A stretch of 64,000 nt of DNA from Athripsodes cinereus (GCA_947579605.1 OX388327.1:6497122-6561121); one strand, 5' to 3'; positions 49,030 to 60,700 are shown, counted from the stretch's first letter. A program made the numbers and translations. The notes: generated by a model from the sequence alone, not told the origin.

Positions 49030-51330
49030 ATGATAATCTAAGTTAAAGATACCTAGATAAAATAGCTTGGAAATAAACAGTTTTTCTTATTTATAATTTT
49101 TTCATGGGAGACAGTGTAGTTCTGGAGACCATGCTTCTAGGTGTAACAAGGCGATGTCTGTCACCAACTATTGGAAAAGAAAAACTGAAGGCTGAATACG
49201 AAAAATAAGTGTTTTTTAAGAACACACAACAATCCTGAATTTAAGAAAAAGCTTTGGCTTATGTTGCGCTGAAAATATATTGCATTATGTCATTATTTTC
49301 TGTTCTAAGTACTCTGTGCATTTTTCTATAGATTCAGAGAGTCACGGTCTACCTTACATGGTACATCCGTCTTATTGCAATACTCTCTTTAACCCGTGTA
49401 TTTCCTGATACAGTGATTTTTTTTATGCTGTCTTCAGCCCTGCATGCTTTTTGATTTTAGTTAAGATTTCTTGACCAAATTAGTTAAGCATTCTTGATGT
49501 CTAGGTTAACAAAAGTTTTTCTGTGATCAATCGCTCATAGACCCTTCTCCCTGGAAACCAAATTAAAAACGAATTTTCTACATTGCGAGCGTTTTTGCGC
49601 CAATTGAGTTAAATATTCTCATGATATATTTAGCGCTTTTATTCCTTTAGCATAGGAATGGTATACTGTAAAAAACGGATGTCCATCGGGAATCTTTTGC
49701 TCGAAAGAAAAATGCTCTTTTGGCTGTACTGCTGTGATAATAATTATAACGTTAACTTTTTATAATAAATAACACTAAGTCATAAAATAAAAGAAAAAGA
49801 GCTGTTCTTTTTGAACACATTTTTCTATCGATCTGTTCTTTTACACTCTACACCCTTTCCTATTCCTCTCTCATCCATGTTATCCGTCTCTCACTTTGTC
49901 TGATATTCCTAATAAAATTTTAATCTGAAATTTTTCCATCAAATTTGAAACGAGAGTCTTGCAAATTGTTCAGTTCAAAGAAAAATTGGAGGCTTAGGGT
50001 GACCATGTATACTTTTATCAAAAATATTGTGCTTAAAAAAAACATACATATAAACAGATTATAAATACCTACCAATAATTATCATGCACAATGATAATCT
50101 TCTCTGATACAAATTTATTTAATTACCTACTTACTTCTGATAGCCGAAAAGTCTTTTTAGGACCTTAGCCTCTAAAATAACGGATATACATATAGGTATA
50201 TTAGATTTAATCACCTGGCGATAATAATGATAACACTTTATTGATAACAAAAAAATAATGAGAAATTGGCGAACTTATTGCCTAGAAGCAATATCTTTCA
50301 GCAAACGAAAATATATTTTATTACTTACATTAAAATAATTAATGGTTTTTTATTTTCAATTGAAATAAGATTACTATTCTGAGAATATACCTAAATGAAA
50401 CAGTATTTTGAGATTTTAAGGTAAAACTTTAAATTTATTGATTTTCTTCATTATACTTATACATGATTGCCAAACGGTCTTCTGTCCTTGGTTACAACTT
50501 GCCAAATGAACAGAGTCAACCTTAAATTCAGGATCTCACAATCTTCAAAACCTTATCTGTCTTGCGATGAAGGGTTGGTTGGAGCGAATGGAGCGAAAGC
50601 CTTCTTTACTTTAAAGCTTACAGGTTCCTTATCTTTGATGCACGATTGTGGTATTAATGTTTATAAAACAATTAAACGATTTTAATTGTTTTGTTCTTTT
50701 TGTACGTCATCAGTTTCATAACAAAATCAGCCAATGACTCTACATTAAAAAATGCGATGATATACAGTGGCGAGATTATCACTCCATTAATGTTCTTCAA
50801 ATAATATTATTTTCAAAAATTAATAGTCTTTTAAGGTCATTCGAACAAATAACTTTAATTTATACTGTATCGCATATTAAATTAAAGGGACAACTGAATT
50901 GCCACGCACACTTCTCGAAATAATAATTTGTGCGTCTTCTGAGTGCTTGCAAATAATGTTTTTTGAATTTTATTGGTGTGTTTTAATATTGCTATACTTT
51001 TGGTGTTGTTCAAGATTTATTTCTTCTGATATAAACCATAATGCGTACAAGGATTATATGTATCTAATACAATATTTATGATAATTTTATTTTACATTTT
51101 TAATGAAATTTGTTTGTATTTTCAGTTGTGCATATTATGTGATAAGCTTAGGCCTTATAATAGGATAAATAAGCAATAAGGTCAATGAAATCTATATAAT
51201 ATGATCAATCACGATCTAGTCAAACCTTAACAGCCTATTATTCAATTTCTGGTAACACAAAACATTGCTACATTAGTTGGTATAACAATAATATTAATAT
51301 GGTCATATTATTTTCAAGTAAAAATTGGCT
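49030..51330. other. No gene recognised (2.3 kb)
   Basis: Low-complexity AT-rich DNA. Two small open frames (50467-50685 and 50899-51081) have no recognisable motifs. This is the least repeat-marked part of the window and could be old intergenic or intronic sequence. Confidence 0.45.
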
Positions 51331-51489
51331 CTAAAAATAAAGGAAGGTTAATTTTCATTTTCTTTAAACTTTTTCTATCTTTCCCTTCGGATATTATAGA
51401 AGGAGGGTGGCGATGTATAGAATAGGAGGGGGTGGCAGCGGAAAAAGGATCCAAAGAGGGTGGTTTCTAATTTTCAATTACTTATTATT

Positions 51490-51560
51490 TTTTTACAACC
51501 CCATACCTCACGTTTCGGCAGCCACCGATGAATCTTCCTCCAGGGTTATTAGGTACAGCA
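51490..51560 (-). ncRNA. Weak hammerhead-like / Penelope-type motif
   Basis: The minus strand reads CCTGGAGGAAGATTCATCGG TGGCTGCCGAAACGTGAGG. GGTGGCTGCC-GAAACGT after a CUGGAGGA-like sequence resembles a decayed hammerhead (core, stem II, GAAA, ACGT self-complementary). The core deviates from CUGAUGA, so this is tentative. Confidence 0.3.
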
Positions 51561-51808
51561 CAATAATGAAATAACAAAAAAAAAAATTCGCCCTGGCTAA
51601 CTTTTTGAATTTCGAATGAGATAGAATAAAAAAATTGTAGACGTTGCTGAACAGATAATGGAGTTAAAAGTTATCAGAGAATTTGTATTCAAAGTAAAAA
51701 TTGATCTACCGTAGAGAAACCAATTAACTGCCACTTATAGCCTTACCCTTCCGTAATTCTAAAATAAATTAGTTATTACACTTATAGAAAAAAAATTCTT
51801 TTATATTA

Positions 51809-52518
51809 GGGCCAATTCTGAATCTTGATGAACTAACTAAAATAACTAATAATAGTTGACTAATATTAGTTATTATAGTACAAATTCGTATTCAGTATTA
51901 GTTACGAACTATGAACAACTATAAACTCGATAACCACCAAGGGCAAACGGTAAAATCTATGGGACAAACAAATATTAGTCGGTGATGCCGCAATAAAAAA
52001 TGTTTTTCACGTTCCGATTAACACTTCTGGCAACAATTTAATAGCGCGCGTGAAAATTGTGAAATGTCAGATTTGTCGGTATATTTTGACGTTCGCATTT
52101 ACGTCGGTGGTGGTAAAATTCTACAATTTATAGATGCCAAGAGTTGCGAGGACCCTAAAAATATCCATTTTTTACTTTTAATTGAAAAAACAATTTTAAA
52201 CTTCCAAAATATAGCAATATTCTGCGGCAAAATGACAGCAACTAATAATATTCGCACATTAAAAGTCGCGAATAAAATTCTGCCAAATACAACTAATTGT
52301 AGTTGTCAGATGTCAACTAAAATTTCGTTCTGAATACGAAATCCATAGATTCTCGAAATTTATAGTTGTACTAAGGTGTCAAAATGAACTAGCTAACTAA
52401 ATTAGTTTTAGTACGGTAAACTGTGAATACGAATTAGAACTAAATACCTATTATGACTCAACTATCTCCTTACACTTAGTTAGTGCAACTAAACTATTTT
52501 ATGATTCAGAATTGGCCA
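51809..52518. mobile_element. T7 terminal-inverted-repeat element, TA-flanked
   Basis: 16-bp ends GGGCCAATTCTGAATC and GATTCAGAATTGGCCA (one mismatch) with TA on each side (51807-51808, 52519-52520). Subterminal regions are rich in AACTAACTAA / TTAGTTAGTT-type motifs on both strands. An 89-codon open frame at 52064-52333 has no transposase motif. It is 710 bp, single copy in the window, presumably non-autonomous. Confidence 0.87.
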
Positions 52519-52539
52519 TATTCTTTGATAAAATTTACA

Positions 52540-52850
52540 CATCAACTCTTAAATTATCTACTGTTGTTTGTAAGTTTTCGAATATCCTTTAAAAGGCTGA
52601 TATTTCTAAGACTTAGGTAAATTGAAACAGGTGTTTTTTTCTATTATAAATTTTTGATCACGAGAGAGAGACCTCTTTCCACTTATCAGGTCATTATCAA
52701 TCGATTGACAGTGATTACAGTAGAAAGAAACATTTGTTGTGCACCGACACAACCAACATTCCCAAGACATTATGAAAAAGACGTTTAACGTGTTCATCTC
52801 AGCTATATATGCCACCCATCCTGGTTCTCTAATTGTGTTTATGGCACAGA
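52540..52850 (+). repeat. DR1 copy interrupted by MITE-2
   Basis: TTTGTAAGTTTTCGAATATC CTTTAAAAGGCTGA on the left and TTCATCTCAGCTATATATGC CACCCATCCTGGTTCTC, TATGGCACAGAGAG on the right are consecutive parts of DR1. MITE-2-type sequence (52665-52735) lies between. Confidence 0.7.
52665..52735. mobile_element. MITE-2 fragment
   Basis: CACGAGAGAGAGACCTCTTT CCACTTATCAGGTCATTATC AATCGATTGACAGTGATTAC is a diverged MITE-2 palindrome located inside DR1. Confidence 0.55.
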
Positions 52851-52876
52851 GAGAAATTATGTAGGTATGTTTAGAA

Positions 52877-53150
52877 TATTTACTAATTTTTCTATTGTTT
52901 AACCGGATTTGGGTGCAGATGACAAAACCAATCAGAAACCTCGATTGGAGAACCATGTTTACACAATGCGACATTGTGTAAAATCTAATCGGAAGAAGTG
53001 AGAAACGTGTCCCAACGCTTACGAATTGGCTCTAGGCTGACTTAAGTGATCACTTTCAGTGTCCATGGACAACGTTCACCAATTCCACCATTCTCACTGT
53101 CACGATTTAAGGTCCACCAATCGAGAGACGCTTTATGCAAACCTTAGAAG
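52877..53150. mobile_element. T3 inverted-repeat element, copy 2
   Basis: Left end ATTTACTAATTTTTCTATTG TTTAACCGGATTTGGGTGCA GATGACA, which is the complement of copy 1's right end. The core AATCTAATCGGAAGAAGTGA GAAA..CCCAACGCTTACGA ATTGGCTCTAGGCTG is conserved. The right arm stops at TCGAGAGACGCTTTATGCAA, so this copy is truncated on the other side from copy 1. Confidence 0.82.
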
Positions 53151-53264
53151 CAATCATATTTTTGGGATCTCATTTTTCAGATCTCAAATAGATCGCGATC
53201 TCCCGTCTAAATGGCGCTGGAACAATTAAGTTCAATAACTACTATTTATTATTATTTACTATTT

Positions 53265-53315
53265 ATTTATCTTTTACAGGAATTTTTAACAGAAAAGAGT
53301 GGAAACTTCAAGGTT
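53265..53315 (-). repeat. DR1 5' fragment
   Basis: CTTTTACAGGAATTTTTAAC AGAAAAGAGTGGAAACTTC: short reverse-sense DR1 piece. Confidence 0.55.
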
Positions 53316-53564
53316 TCTCCGACTCGATGGAGCTTCTTTTTTTTGGGTTAATTGTAATACTTACTTAAAGGGTAAATTAATGATAAGATGTCCTTGATAA
53401 ATTTTCGAGTCATTTTTTGTATCAGATTTTTCGTTTACTTTTAATAATAAGACGAATTCATGAAGATTTAACATTAAATATTATTTAATTGTTTGTACAA
53501 CTTGAAGAGATAAAAAATTAATTAACGAACAAAAGAGTTAAGGAAATCTAAAGATAGATAATGT

Positions 53565-53645
53565 AATATCTATTTATTTATCAATCTACAGAGAGCGAGT
53601 TTATCGCAGAGCCGGGATTTCTTCCAAATGACCTCTCACATAGAG
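53565..53645 (-). mobile_element. LINE-K 3' UTR fragment
   Basis: TATTTATTTATCAATCTACA GAGAGCGAGTTTATCGCAGA GCCGGGATTTCTTCCAAATG: the reverse complement of the LINE-K box and tail. Confidence 0.7.
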
Positions 53646-53749
53646 TCGTAAATTTTTGGAGTTAAGGCAAAGAGGATAAAAAAGTGGATATGTAGATATT
53701 GGGATTGCAATTTAAAATGAAAATTGCAGTTTTACCCAGATTAAGTAAT

Positions 53750-53852
53750 GGATTAAAATATAGTTCTGTATGAGGTATGCCACCCAAACTGAATGTTTTG
53801 TTTTTAATTGCCACAAGGCAATGTCCTCCAGTAAACCAATTAACATTTTTGT
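53750..53852 (+). repeat. DR1 middle fragment
   Basis: GTATGAGGTATGCCACCCAA ACTGAATGTTTTGTTTTTAA TTGCCACAAGGCAATGTCCT CCAG: diverged DR1. Confidence 0.6.
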
Positions 53853-54267
53853 CATACATATTTTAACATAAAGTGAGTTTAGATAGAACGTATATGAATG
53901 ACGGAATTTTTGACCTAAAATAAAATATTAAATAAAAAAACAAGAGTGTATAAAATTACAATAAAATATTTAATAGATTTTTGCGCTAAGAATAATAATA
54001 CACTTTTGATAAAAGAAAAAATATTTTTATTTTCATACATAAAACAATGTGGGAGTGAGACAAACCTTTCAGAATCAAACGATAATTAAATTTTTATCTA
54101 CAACCCCCACTACCCCCATTTCATTTTCTTTTAGAAAAACAATAGAAGAGCGATCATCATCATCATCATCGTGATTTTCGTCTCGTCTTTACTTTAAGAA
54201 GTACTTAATTAATTTTATTTTTTTTGGATTTTTTCAATTTTTTTATTAATTCAAACACAATTTTTTT

Positions 54268-54475
54268 ATAGGTACTGATTATTATTATTATTAACTTAAA
54301 AACCCTGCACTGAGACCATAACAGCTTTTGGCCTAGGCGATCTCAGCAAGAAAAAACAAAACAAAATCCAAGAAAGAAAATAGCAAGGTAGAAAAAATCA
54401 CAGAAGAAACATCATCAAAAAGAAACAACAGAATCAAAGGAGTAACTCTGTCCTGGCGATAAATTCATAGTATGT
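54268..54475 (-). mobile_element. LINE-L 3' end with (ATA)n tail
   Basis: CCCTGCACTGAGACCATAAC AGCTTTTGGCCTAGGCGATC TCAGCAAG and AAAAAGAAACAACAGAATCA AAGGAG, CTGTCCTGGCGA: the same arrangement as 44400-44575, with ATTATTATTATTAACTT at the 3' side in minus sense. Confidence 0.7.
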
Positions 54476-54677
54476 TATGTATGTTGAAAATATTATCAAA
54501 ATGAACATTCAAATCATTAAATAATTTTTTACTTTGCCGTCGGAAGAATTATGTATTTATTACCTAAAATATTACTAATTTTTTGATGTCAAATAATGAG
54601 GGTGAACATTTCATTCATCATGTTTAATCAAAACATAATATACTAATTTCATTGCCTTGAATAAAATTGATAATTTT

Positions 54678-54852
54678 TTTTAAAGATATATCTGGGTTTT
54701 GTTATAAACCCACATGCAACCTTATACACCTTTCACAGTAAGCTACATAAAAGCTTGTGTCGTGAAAGGGGAGTTTGCCGGCACCTGGAATCGAACCATG
54801 GACCCCCTGTTCACGAGGCCGAGACTCTACCTCCAGGCTACCGACGAACTCA
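54678..54852 (-). mobile_element. SINE-1, full length
   Basis: In reverse: AGTTCGTCGGTAGCCTGGAG, GGTTCGATTCCAGGTGCCGG (intact box B), body, AACCCAGATATATCTTTAAA. The start is complete and the A tail short. It is one of the better preserved promoters. Confidence 0.92.
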
Positions 54853-55159
54853 TTAATTATTTTCTGAATGAAGTCGAGTTTAAGGCTTGTAATAAGTATA
54901 AGTTACTCATTATTTTTTTTTCTTTTTCATCTTATTAGGTAGGTTTAGATATACGTACTTTTAGGCTGGTTCCTTTTTTCTGTTTTATTTTATTTCATTT
55001 GGAGCTTGTTTACATAAGAAATACGAAATCTGATCTAATTTTATAGATAACCTTTTCTCTGTTAAAGCTTTGAATGTACCATTTTTCAATTGTCTTTATT
55101 ATTTGATATTCTCATGCTGTGTGAATAAATTGGGGAACTTTAATTTATATTTTTTTTAT

Positions 55160-55335
55160 CAATTATAGACTAAGACAAAGATTGTTGGATAACATCAACC
55201 GAGATCTAGAGGAACTCAATGCTAAAGACAACTGGCAGTCCATTGCTCAGGATAGAAAGGTATAGAGATCTATTGTTTCTGATGCAAAGGTCCTACAAGG
55301 GCTATTCGTCCATCGGAAGTAAGTAAGTAATAGTT
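55160..55335 (+). mobile_element. LINE-J RT C-terminal end with (AAGT)n tail
   Basis: Reads RLRQRLLDNINRDLEELNAK DNWQSIAQDRKV, stop, RSIVSDAKVLQGLFVHRK, then GTAAGTAAGTAAT. The pattern RW-x-DN-x-x-DLEEL...AQDR-x-x-WRS-x-V-x-x-AKV-x-x-G-x-x-x-x-x-K is a LINE C-terminus. A stop and a frame change show decay. Confidence 0.78.
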
Positions 55336-55729
55336 AAAGGTACATATGGTAAAAGGTACATATTTGTAAGTGCGTTTAACAATTACTTAGAAAAAGTACG
55401 GTTGACCAATAATTGAAGGCCGGTTATTACAAAAGTGCTAAGTAGCCTACCAAAAATTTCAAAAACGAGTTTTTACTCCCAATCGGTGTTCAACATAAAG
55501 GCCAATATTAACGTACAAGGGTGCAATGTGATTGAACAAGATAGTGTACCTACCTACTTCAAACTTCGTCCAATAGATATCACTTTTGCTACATTGCTCT
55601 GCTGTTCCGCTTACTTATTTCTTTTCACATTTTCTTGGTTTTGTTCTCCAGACACTTGGCACCTTTGTAATAACCAACCTTGAATTTACCAAAAACTCCA
55701 CAAAAATATATTTATACTAAACCCTCACG

Positions 55730-56190
55730 TCGTATCCCAAGTGAGGTAGGTAGAGAGGATGAAACACCATATAGATCTATCCTGACATTTCGTTTCCTCC
55801 ACATTCATACAACTACTCATACACGCATGCTTGTTTGACTTACTCAATACGCAGCCCTTTTAAGAATTTGATCCACGTGGTTTTTGGACGTCAACACATT
55901 CTCATGTCTCTTTTTTCAGATAAAAATACCCACTTCGTCATATTTACTCCATTCATTCCACATGTAACTTATTTTCACAAATTCAATTCTAAACACTCCT
56001 TTCGCATCCACTCATTCACTTAATATCCTCATTCCTCACTGTATCACGCAATGTTTTACCAGCCATTATTTTCAGCTATCGCATCTCTATAGCATTTATT
56101 CCATTTTCGTCCTTCTTCAACCACGTCCATGTTTCGCTTGCATACATAATTGTTGGTAATAGAATGGTATTGCGCACCAGAATTTTTGAC
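55730..56190 (-). mobile_element. LINE-E RT C-terminal region, heavily mutated
   Basis: The minus strand gives NTILLPTIMYASETWTWLKK DENGINAIEMR, a stop, GKTLRDTVRNEDIK, later DVQKPRGSNS-type GRPRTTW remnants (ACGTCCAAAAACCACGTGGA TCAAATTCTTAAAAGG) and a final CTCTCTACCTACCTCACTTG GGATACGACGTGAGGG. The YASETWTWLKKDE segment resembles LINE-C, so LINE-C and LINE-E are sister families. Several stops and shifts. Confidence 0.8.
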
Positions 56191-56194
56191 ATGT

Positions 56195-57350
56195 TTTACA
56201 CATTGTCATTGCTGACAAAATATATTTATATTTGTGTCGAATTCGAATCGAATCGAACTTAGAACCTTGTTGATGCAAGTCGACTGCTGTGTAGTGCTGT
56301 CTGAAAGATAAATAGATTTTTTTTAATAACGTTTTCACATAGTTCTTATTTTTTATTCAAATTTGCACAGTATTTCTCACAAGCGTAAGAATCAGTGGAC
56401 TCATTGCATGTAATGAACGTGTAGGTTGCGCTCTCCATGCCATAAAAATAATGGATTCCGGATGGTACAAAGTACCTTTCGTACTTTTTCCTATACTCGT
56501 AGTTTAGTATTTTTTTTTGCAGAATAGCTATGAATAAAAATAATTGTAAATGGGAACTTTTGTTTCGTTATCAATATAGCAATTTTTTATTGTTTGGTTT
56601 GTGTTCTTAACCCTTTCCACGCCTCTACAAAGAAAGATGAGATTCCTCATTAACCCTTTGTGAGACGTTCACAAAGGGGTACATTTATGAAAAATAAAAA
56701 AATAAAACCTTTGTTTCTTCTGTTTACTCGCATTGAACGGGCGAGTGTTAATCAAATGAAAATCAGAAAGAATGAATTAAAAAAGAAAGATTAAGTTGTC
56801 TTTGAACAATAAAAAAAATCGAGATTTTTTGTTCTTAACCCCCTCGACCCCATCATTATATTATTATTCTCATCGGGAAAATAAGATGTCTTTGGTAGCC
56901 AGAGGGTTAAATAAATCCCGTTTGATATAAAACTCAATAAAAGTTGAACACTAATTAAAAAATGCTGTAACGAAAAAAATTGAATAAGTTTTTATTTTTA
57001 AACTAGCATTAAACCTGACATCGCTCAGCCAAATATTAAATTTAAACAAGAAATTACCAATATACATACATAACACACCTTTCTGAAAAATGGCAACACT
57101 ATGTTAGCGAATTTATTGACTTGTTATTTACGGGCTTCGATAATATCATCTGTATTGAAAACCATCAACAATACAAAATAATGCACAGTTTATGTGTGGA
57201 TACATATAAGGATACAATTATGTTGCAGCAGCCACACTAGGTTGCCCTGTATCTTAACGTGCTGTGTGGAAAATATAACATACAATTATGTGTGGATACA
57301 ATGTGGATACAATACAATACACATGTAAAGTGCATTTGTATTTTCTTTTT
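56195..57350. other. No gene recognised
   Basis: AT-rich with a 73-codon minus-strand open frame at 56117-56338 that is partly LINE-E flank. GTGTGGATACA is repeated several times at 57195-57315. Nothing else seen. Confidence 0.4.
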
Positions 57351-57351
57351 A

Positions 57352-57522
57352 AGAAAATATATATTTGGGTTTGTTATAAACCCAAATACAATCTTATACA
57401 CCTTTCACACTAAGCTAAAAGCTTGTGCCGTGAAAGGGGAGTTTGCCGGCACCTGGAATCGAACCACGGACCCCTTGTTCTGAAGGCCGAGACTCTACCT
57501 CCAGGCTACCGACGAACTTAAT
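57352..57522 (-). mobile_element. SINE-1, full length
   Basis: In reverse: AGTTCGTCGGTAGCCTGGAG GTAGAGTCTCGGCCTTCAGA, GGTTCGATTCCAGGTGCCGG, CCCCTTTCACGGCACAAGCT TTTAGC and AACCCAAATATATATTTTCT. LINE-A sequence lies directly upstream on the same strand. Confidence 0.92.
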
Positions 57523-57524
57523 AG

Positions 57525-57665
57525 TGCTAACCACAGCGCAGAAACTAGACTCCTCCATTTATGTCTTTGCTGCGATTGCGTTACCTCTTCCCATGACACT
57601 ATCGATGCTTTGATGTCGTTATCATAAAAACAGAGTATGTATTGTGAAAGACAGATGTCTAGACT
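57525..57665 (-). mobile_element. LINE-A RT end
   Basis: The minus strand reads LDICLSQYILCFYDNDIKAS and IVSWEEVTQSQQRHKWRSLV SALW, aligning with DIRAQGMSWEEVTQLAQRRS of LINE-A. It is cut off after SALW where SINE-1 begins, so the SINE either inserted here or joined during integration. Confidence 0.82.
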
Positions 57666-57669
57666 GTAG

Positions 57670-58135
57670 AAAACATTGAGGACGAATGACACAACCAACA
57701 ATCATTGGACATACTTAAAAAATGATCTAGCCCGAACCTTTTTCTCTCCTTTATTACAGAGACCACAAATCTTTACCGAATGCGATAACGTACAGTAGAT
57801 ACGTACAGGCACATGTAAATAAACAGATTAAAATATTTATGGGGGGATTTTGTATTTTAAGGTACATGCGTATTTTGCCCCCAAGGGGCTTGAAAATTGA
57901 AAAATGCTTTTATTCCTGGTCCTCTGAGATCCACGTTATATTTTTTAAAACCACGTGAATTGGGAACTCATGTGAATTATCAAGGATATTCGCGTGTTGA
58001 GTGATAGAAATTTTCAAGTTTGTATGATAAAATGAAATAGAACGACTATGTCTTCTACTTTCTTTTCTCAAAACCTTCTAAAAATAATTATTGAATATTC
58101 TCTGGCAGTTGATATATTATTATATACTGTGTCGA
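57670..58135. other. No gene seen
   Basis: AT-rich; a GGGGGGATTTTGTATTTTAA GG stretch at 57841. Nothing recognised. Confidence 0.4.
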
Positions 58136-58139
58136 TTGA

Positions 58140-58210
58140 TATTGTATGTGAACATGTAGTTAGTCCACTGGGATACCTTTTGTGGGATAAGTCTTAATGA
58201 TAGATTATCA
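58140..58210 (+). repeat. DR1 3' end
   Basis: GTAGTTAGTCCACTGGGATA CCTTTTGTGGGATAAGTCTT AATGATAG: diverged hairpin end of DR1. Confidence 0.5.
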
Positions 58211-58674
58211 CAAACCAAGATTGTTCATTTGAAAAATCAGAGAAAAACATTGAAAGGGAAGTAAAAAGTAGCTTTTGTATTTATCTATAAAATCTAAGTG
58301 TAAGTAGGTATATTCTTTCTATTATTTCTTTGAAGTGATTCAGTTTAGTGGAGTGCTGTTCATTTCCGGCCAGTTTATCCTCTGTTTCCGGTGTAGATTT
58401 ATTGGTTTTGGCAGCAGCAAAATAGGAAACGGTGGAAGCAAACAACAATACGAATGATCCTAACCAACATTATAGATACATACATATATTCCACTAAGTT
58501 CTAACATTATATTGAAGTACTCACTTATGTGTGTATTTATCCTGTAATTTATAGCTTACATTAGAAAATATTCTAAGAGTCTGAAATATAATCCACGCCT
58601 TAACGTCAAAATATTCACGTGTTCATTAGAACTTATTTACATATTCCTAGTATTGTAAAAAAATATATAAAAAG

Positions 58675-58780
58675 GGTTTCGAATCGGGGAACTGTTTTAT
58701 GGAGTCAGTAGCAAAGAATAGGTCCTCCAGCCTAATATAACTTTTCAAGTTTTCTTTATTGGAAAGGTATTTGTAATCAC
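58675..58780 (+). repeat. DR1 5' half
   Basis: TTATGGAGTCAGTAGCAAAG AATAGGTCCTCCAGCC, CTTTTCAAGTTTTCTTTATT GGAAAGG: diverged DR1 5' part. Confidence 0.6.
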
Positions 58781-58792
58781 ATAGAAGACGTG

Positions 58793-59380
58793 TTCTTCTT
58801 CTTCTTGTGCCGCTCCTATCGGAGGTTGGCGACCATCTCTTGATACTCTTCACGATCCTGGGTCAGTCTGATGAGGGTTGCTGCATCCGGTATTCCAAAC
58901 CACTGCCGAAGATTCTTGAGCCATGATGCTCTTTTGCGCCCCAAACCCCGTCTGCCCTCTATCTTTCCCTCTACTATAAGCTGCAGAAGGGCATATTTTT
59001 CTCCACGGAATATGTGGCCAAAGTATGCGGCCTTTCGTCTTTTAACAGTGGTCATTAGCTCTCTATCTTTTTGCATTATATTTAGAACTGTTTCGTTGGA
59101 CACTCGATCAGTCCATGAGATACGCAGCATTCTTCTGTACAACCACATTTCAAATGCCTCAATTTTATTTATCATGGAGATTTTGAGAGTCCACCCTTCC
59201 ACTCCATACAACAGCACGGGTAATACATATGCTTTTACAGCTCTCCATCTTGTGCTCAACTTCAGGTCTCGGTTGCACAAGAGTTTCTGCATTTTGTAGA
59301 AGGTTGATCTCGCCATCTCAATTCTGGCTTTTATTTCAGAATCTGGGTTCCACTCATCATTCAAGAAGACGTGTACCATC
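58793..59380 (-). pseudogene. LINE-F reverse transcriptase, C-terminal region
   Basis: A minus-strand frame of about 187 codons is open: VFLNDEWNPDSEIKARIEMA, STFYKMQKLLCNRDLKLSTR, KAYVLPVLLYGVEGWTLKIS, IEAFEMWLYRRMLRISWTDR, AAYFGHIFRGEKYALLQLI, KIEGRRGLGRKRASWLKNLR and DREEYQEMVANLR before the stop at 58816. LLYG-x-E-x-WT, FEMW-x-YRRML-x-I-W, FGH and GRR-x-x-GR are the post-palm landmarks of RTE-type LINEs. A (GAA)n tail follows (TTCTTCTTCTTC, plus strand 58793-58804). It is 5'-truncated after the YADD region. The frame is intact to its end, so this is a relatively recent copy. Confidence 0.9.
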
Positions 59381-59599
59381 TTAAATTTATTTTATTTTAT
59401 TCTTTTTGCATAGGTAACTGTTATCATCATTATATAAAAGTGTTAACAAAATTTAAAATACTAGGCCGGTATGCAGTAACGAGATTATTACTAGTTAGTG
59501 ATTTCTTCCATCTAACCACGATTCGTTGACACATACCTAATAGAAAGAAATAAACCTATAGATTATATTATCAATAGCACATACATTTTACATGTATTA

Positions 59600-59660
59600 A
59601 GTATTTTATTGGCTATTATGGCCGTCCACTGTACTAATAAATAAATAAATACCAATATCA
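59600..59660 (+). mobile_element. LINE 3' tail fragment (unassigned)
   Basis: TTGGCTATTATGGCCGTCCA CTGTACTAATAAATAAATAA AT, sharing ATGGCCGT...AATAA with 6838-6892. Confidence 0.5.
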
Positions 59661-59804
59661 AAAAAATAAATTAAAAATAATATTTGACACACACCAATTA
59701 CGTAGTAAGGATTATGGATAAGAAAGGGAGGGGAGAGGCTAGGTAACGGATACTGAGTAAGAAGACAACATTTTTACTTGATTGAAGATATAAAAAATTT
59801 AGTC

Positions 59805-59872
59805 ATGAGATAGGTTTGCCAACCAGTCTGGTTGCCTTGTTTTTAATTGGCACAGAGAAGACGACTGCATCG
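59805..59872 (+). repeat. DR1 middle fragment
   Basis: ATGAGATAGGTTTGCCAACC AGTCTGGTTGCCTTGTTTTT AATTGGCACAGAGAAGACGA CTGCAT: DR1 middle third. Confidence 0.7.
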
Positions 59873-59879
59873 CAAGTGA

Positions 59880-60545
59880 TAGTATATTTAAAAAGTTAAA
59901 TTAGAGGTATCGGGTAGCCTGTTGAGTCCTAATTTTTCAATCGAGAGATATTCTAAATCTAATCCATTTAAGAAAACCTTCAGATTTCTTCAAAATCAAC
60001 CCTTCTCAGGAATTTAAAACATCTTAATAAACATATATACCTATTGATAAATAATATAAGGGTGAGCCCCAAATTCGCCCCAATATTTTGGATAGAAACA
60101 CTTAACTAATATAAACATGTAATCATTTTCAAATAAAGCTATAATTACACATTTACTGACCACTTTAAAGTGACCTAACATTATCTTTATCAATAATATC
60201 ATTATAATTAAGGTTTAAGGTTATAAAGTCAACAATATTACAACAGGTCACCTCCTGATAATGGTCACATAATAATGACCAAAGGGGAGTGACCAAAAGG
60301 GATCCTTGCTTACTTAAGTATGTACTTATACTAACTTTATGTACATATTTATTAATATTGGTAAATCTTAGAGTAAATATTTTCTTACTATGGATGACCA
60401 CAAATTCAAACACTCATCTTATTCCCCTTGTCCTAATTGGGTTGTGGTCACGTAGCACCAAAATTCTTACTAAAATTTGTCTTGTCCATTGCTACTTTTA
60501 GAATTTCTAAAGTTTTTCACCTCTCGTATCTGACACTTGTTTCCA
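59880..60545. other. No gene seen
   Basis: AT-rich; two antisense open frames (60165-60413, 60289-60501) without motifs. GGTCAC / GTGACC-containing repeats of the word TGACCA occur at 60240-60300 without a clear structure. Confidence 0.35.
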
Positions 60546-60554
60546 TCAGTATTT

Positions 60555-60700
60555 TTTATTTATTTATTCATTCTTCACTGATATAAATATGTATATACAA
60601 ATTTATAGATAAATTCATTTAAATTAGATATAATCAATGTACAGAAAGCGAGTTTATAGCAAAGGGAAGATCTCTTCCACCTAGTCCAGCATGTAATTGG
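60555..60700 (-). mobile_element. LINE-K 3' UTR copy
   Basis: TTTATTTATTTATTCATTCT TCACTG, ATAATCAATGTACAGAAAGC GAGTTTATAGCAAAGGGAAG ATCTCTTCCACCTAGTCC: the complete LINE-K tail and box in reverse. Confidence 0.78.

Noticed and set aside
54714..54938. 74-codon open frame beginning MQPYTPFTVSY
   Set aside because: It lies antisense to and across SINE-1; the same frame recurs at 57400-57483 only because the SINE is repeated.
58871..59299. 142-codon plus-strand open frame
   Set aside because: Antisense shadow of the LINE-F RT tail on the minus strand.
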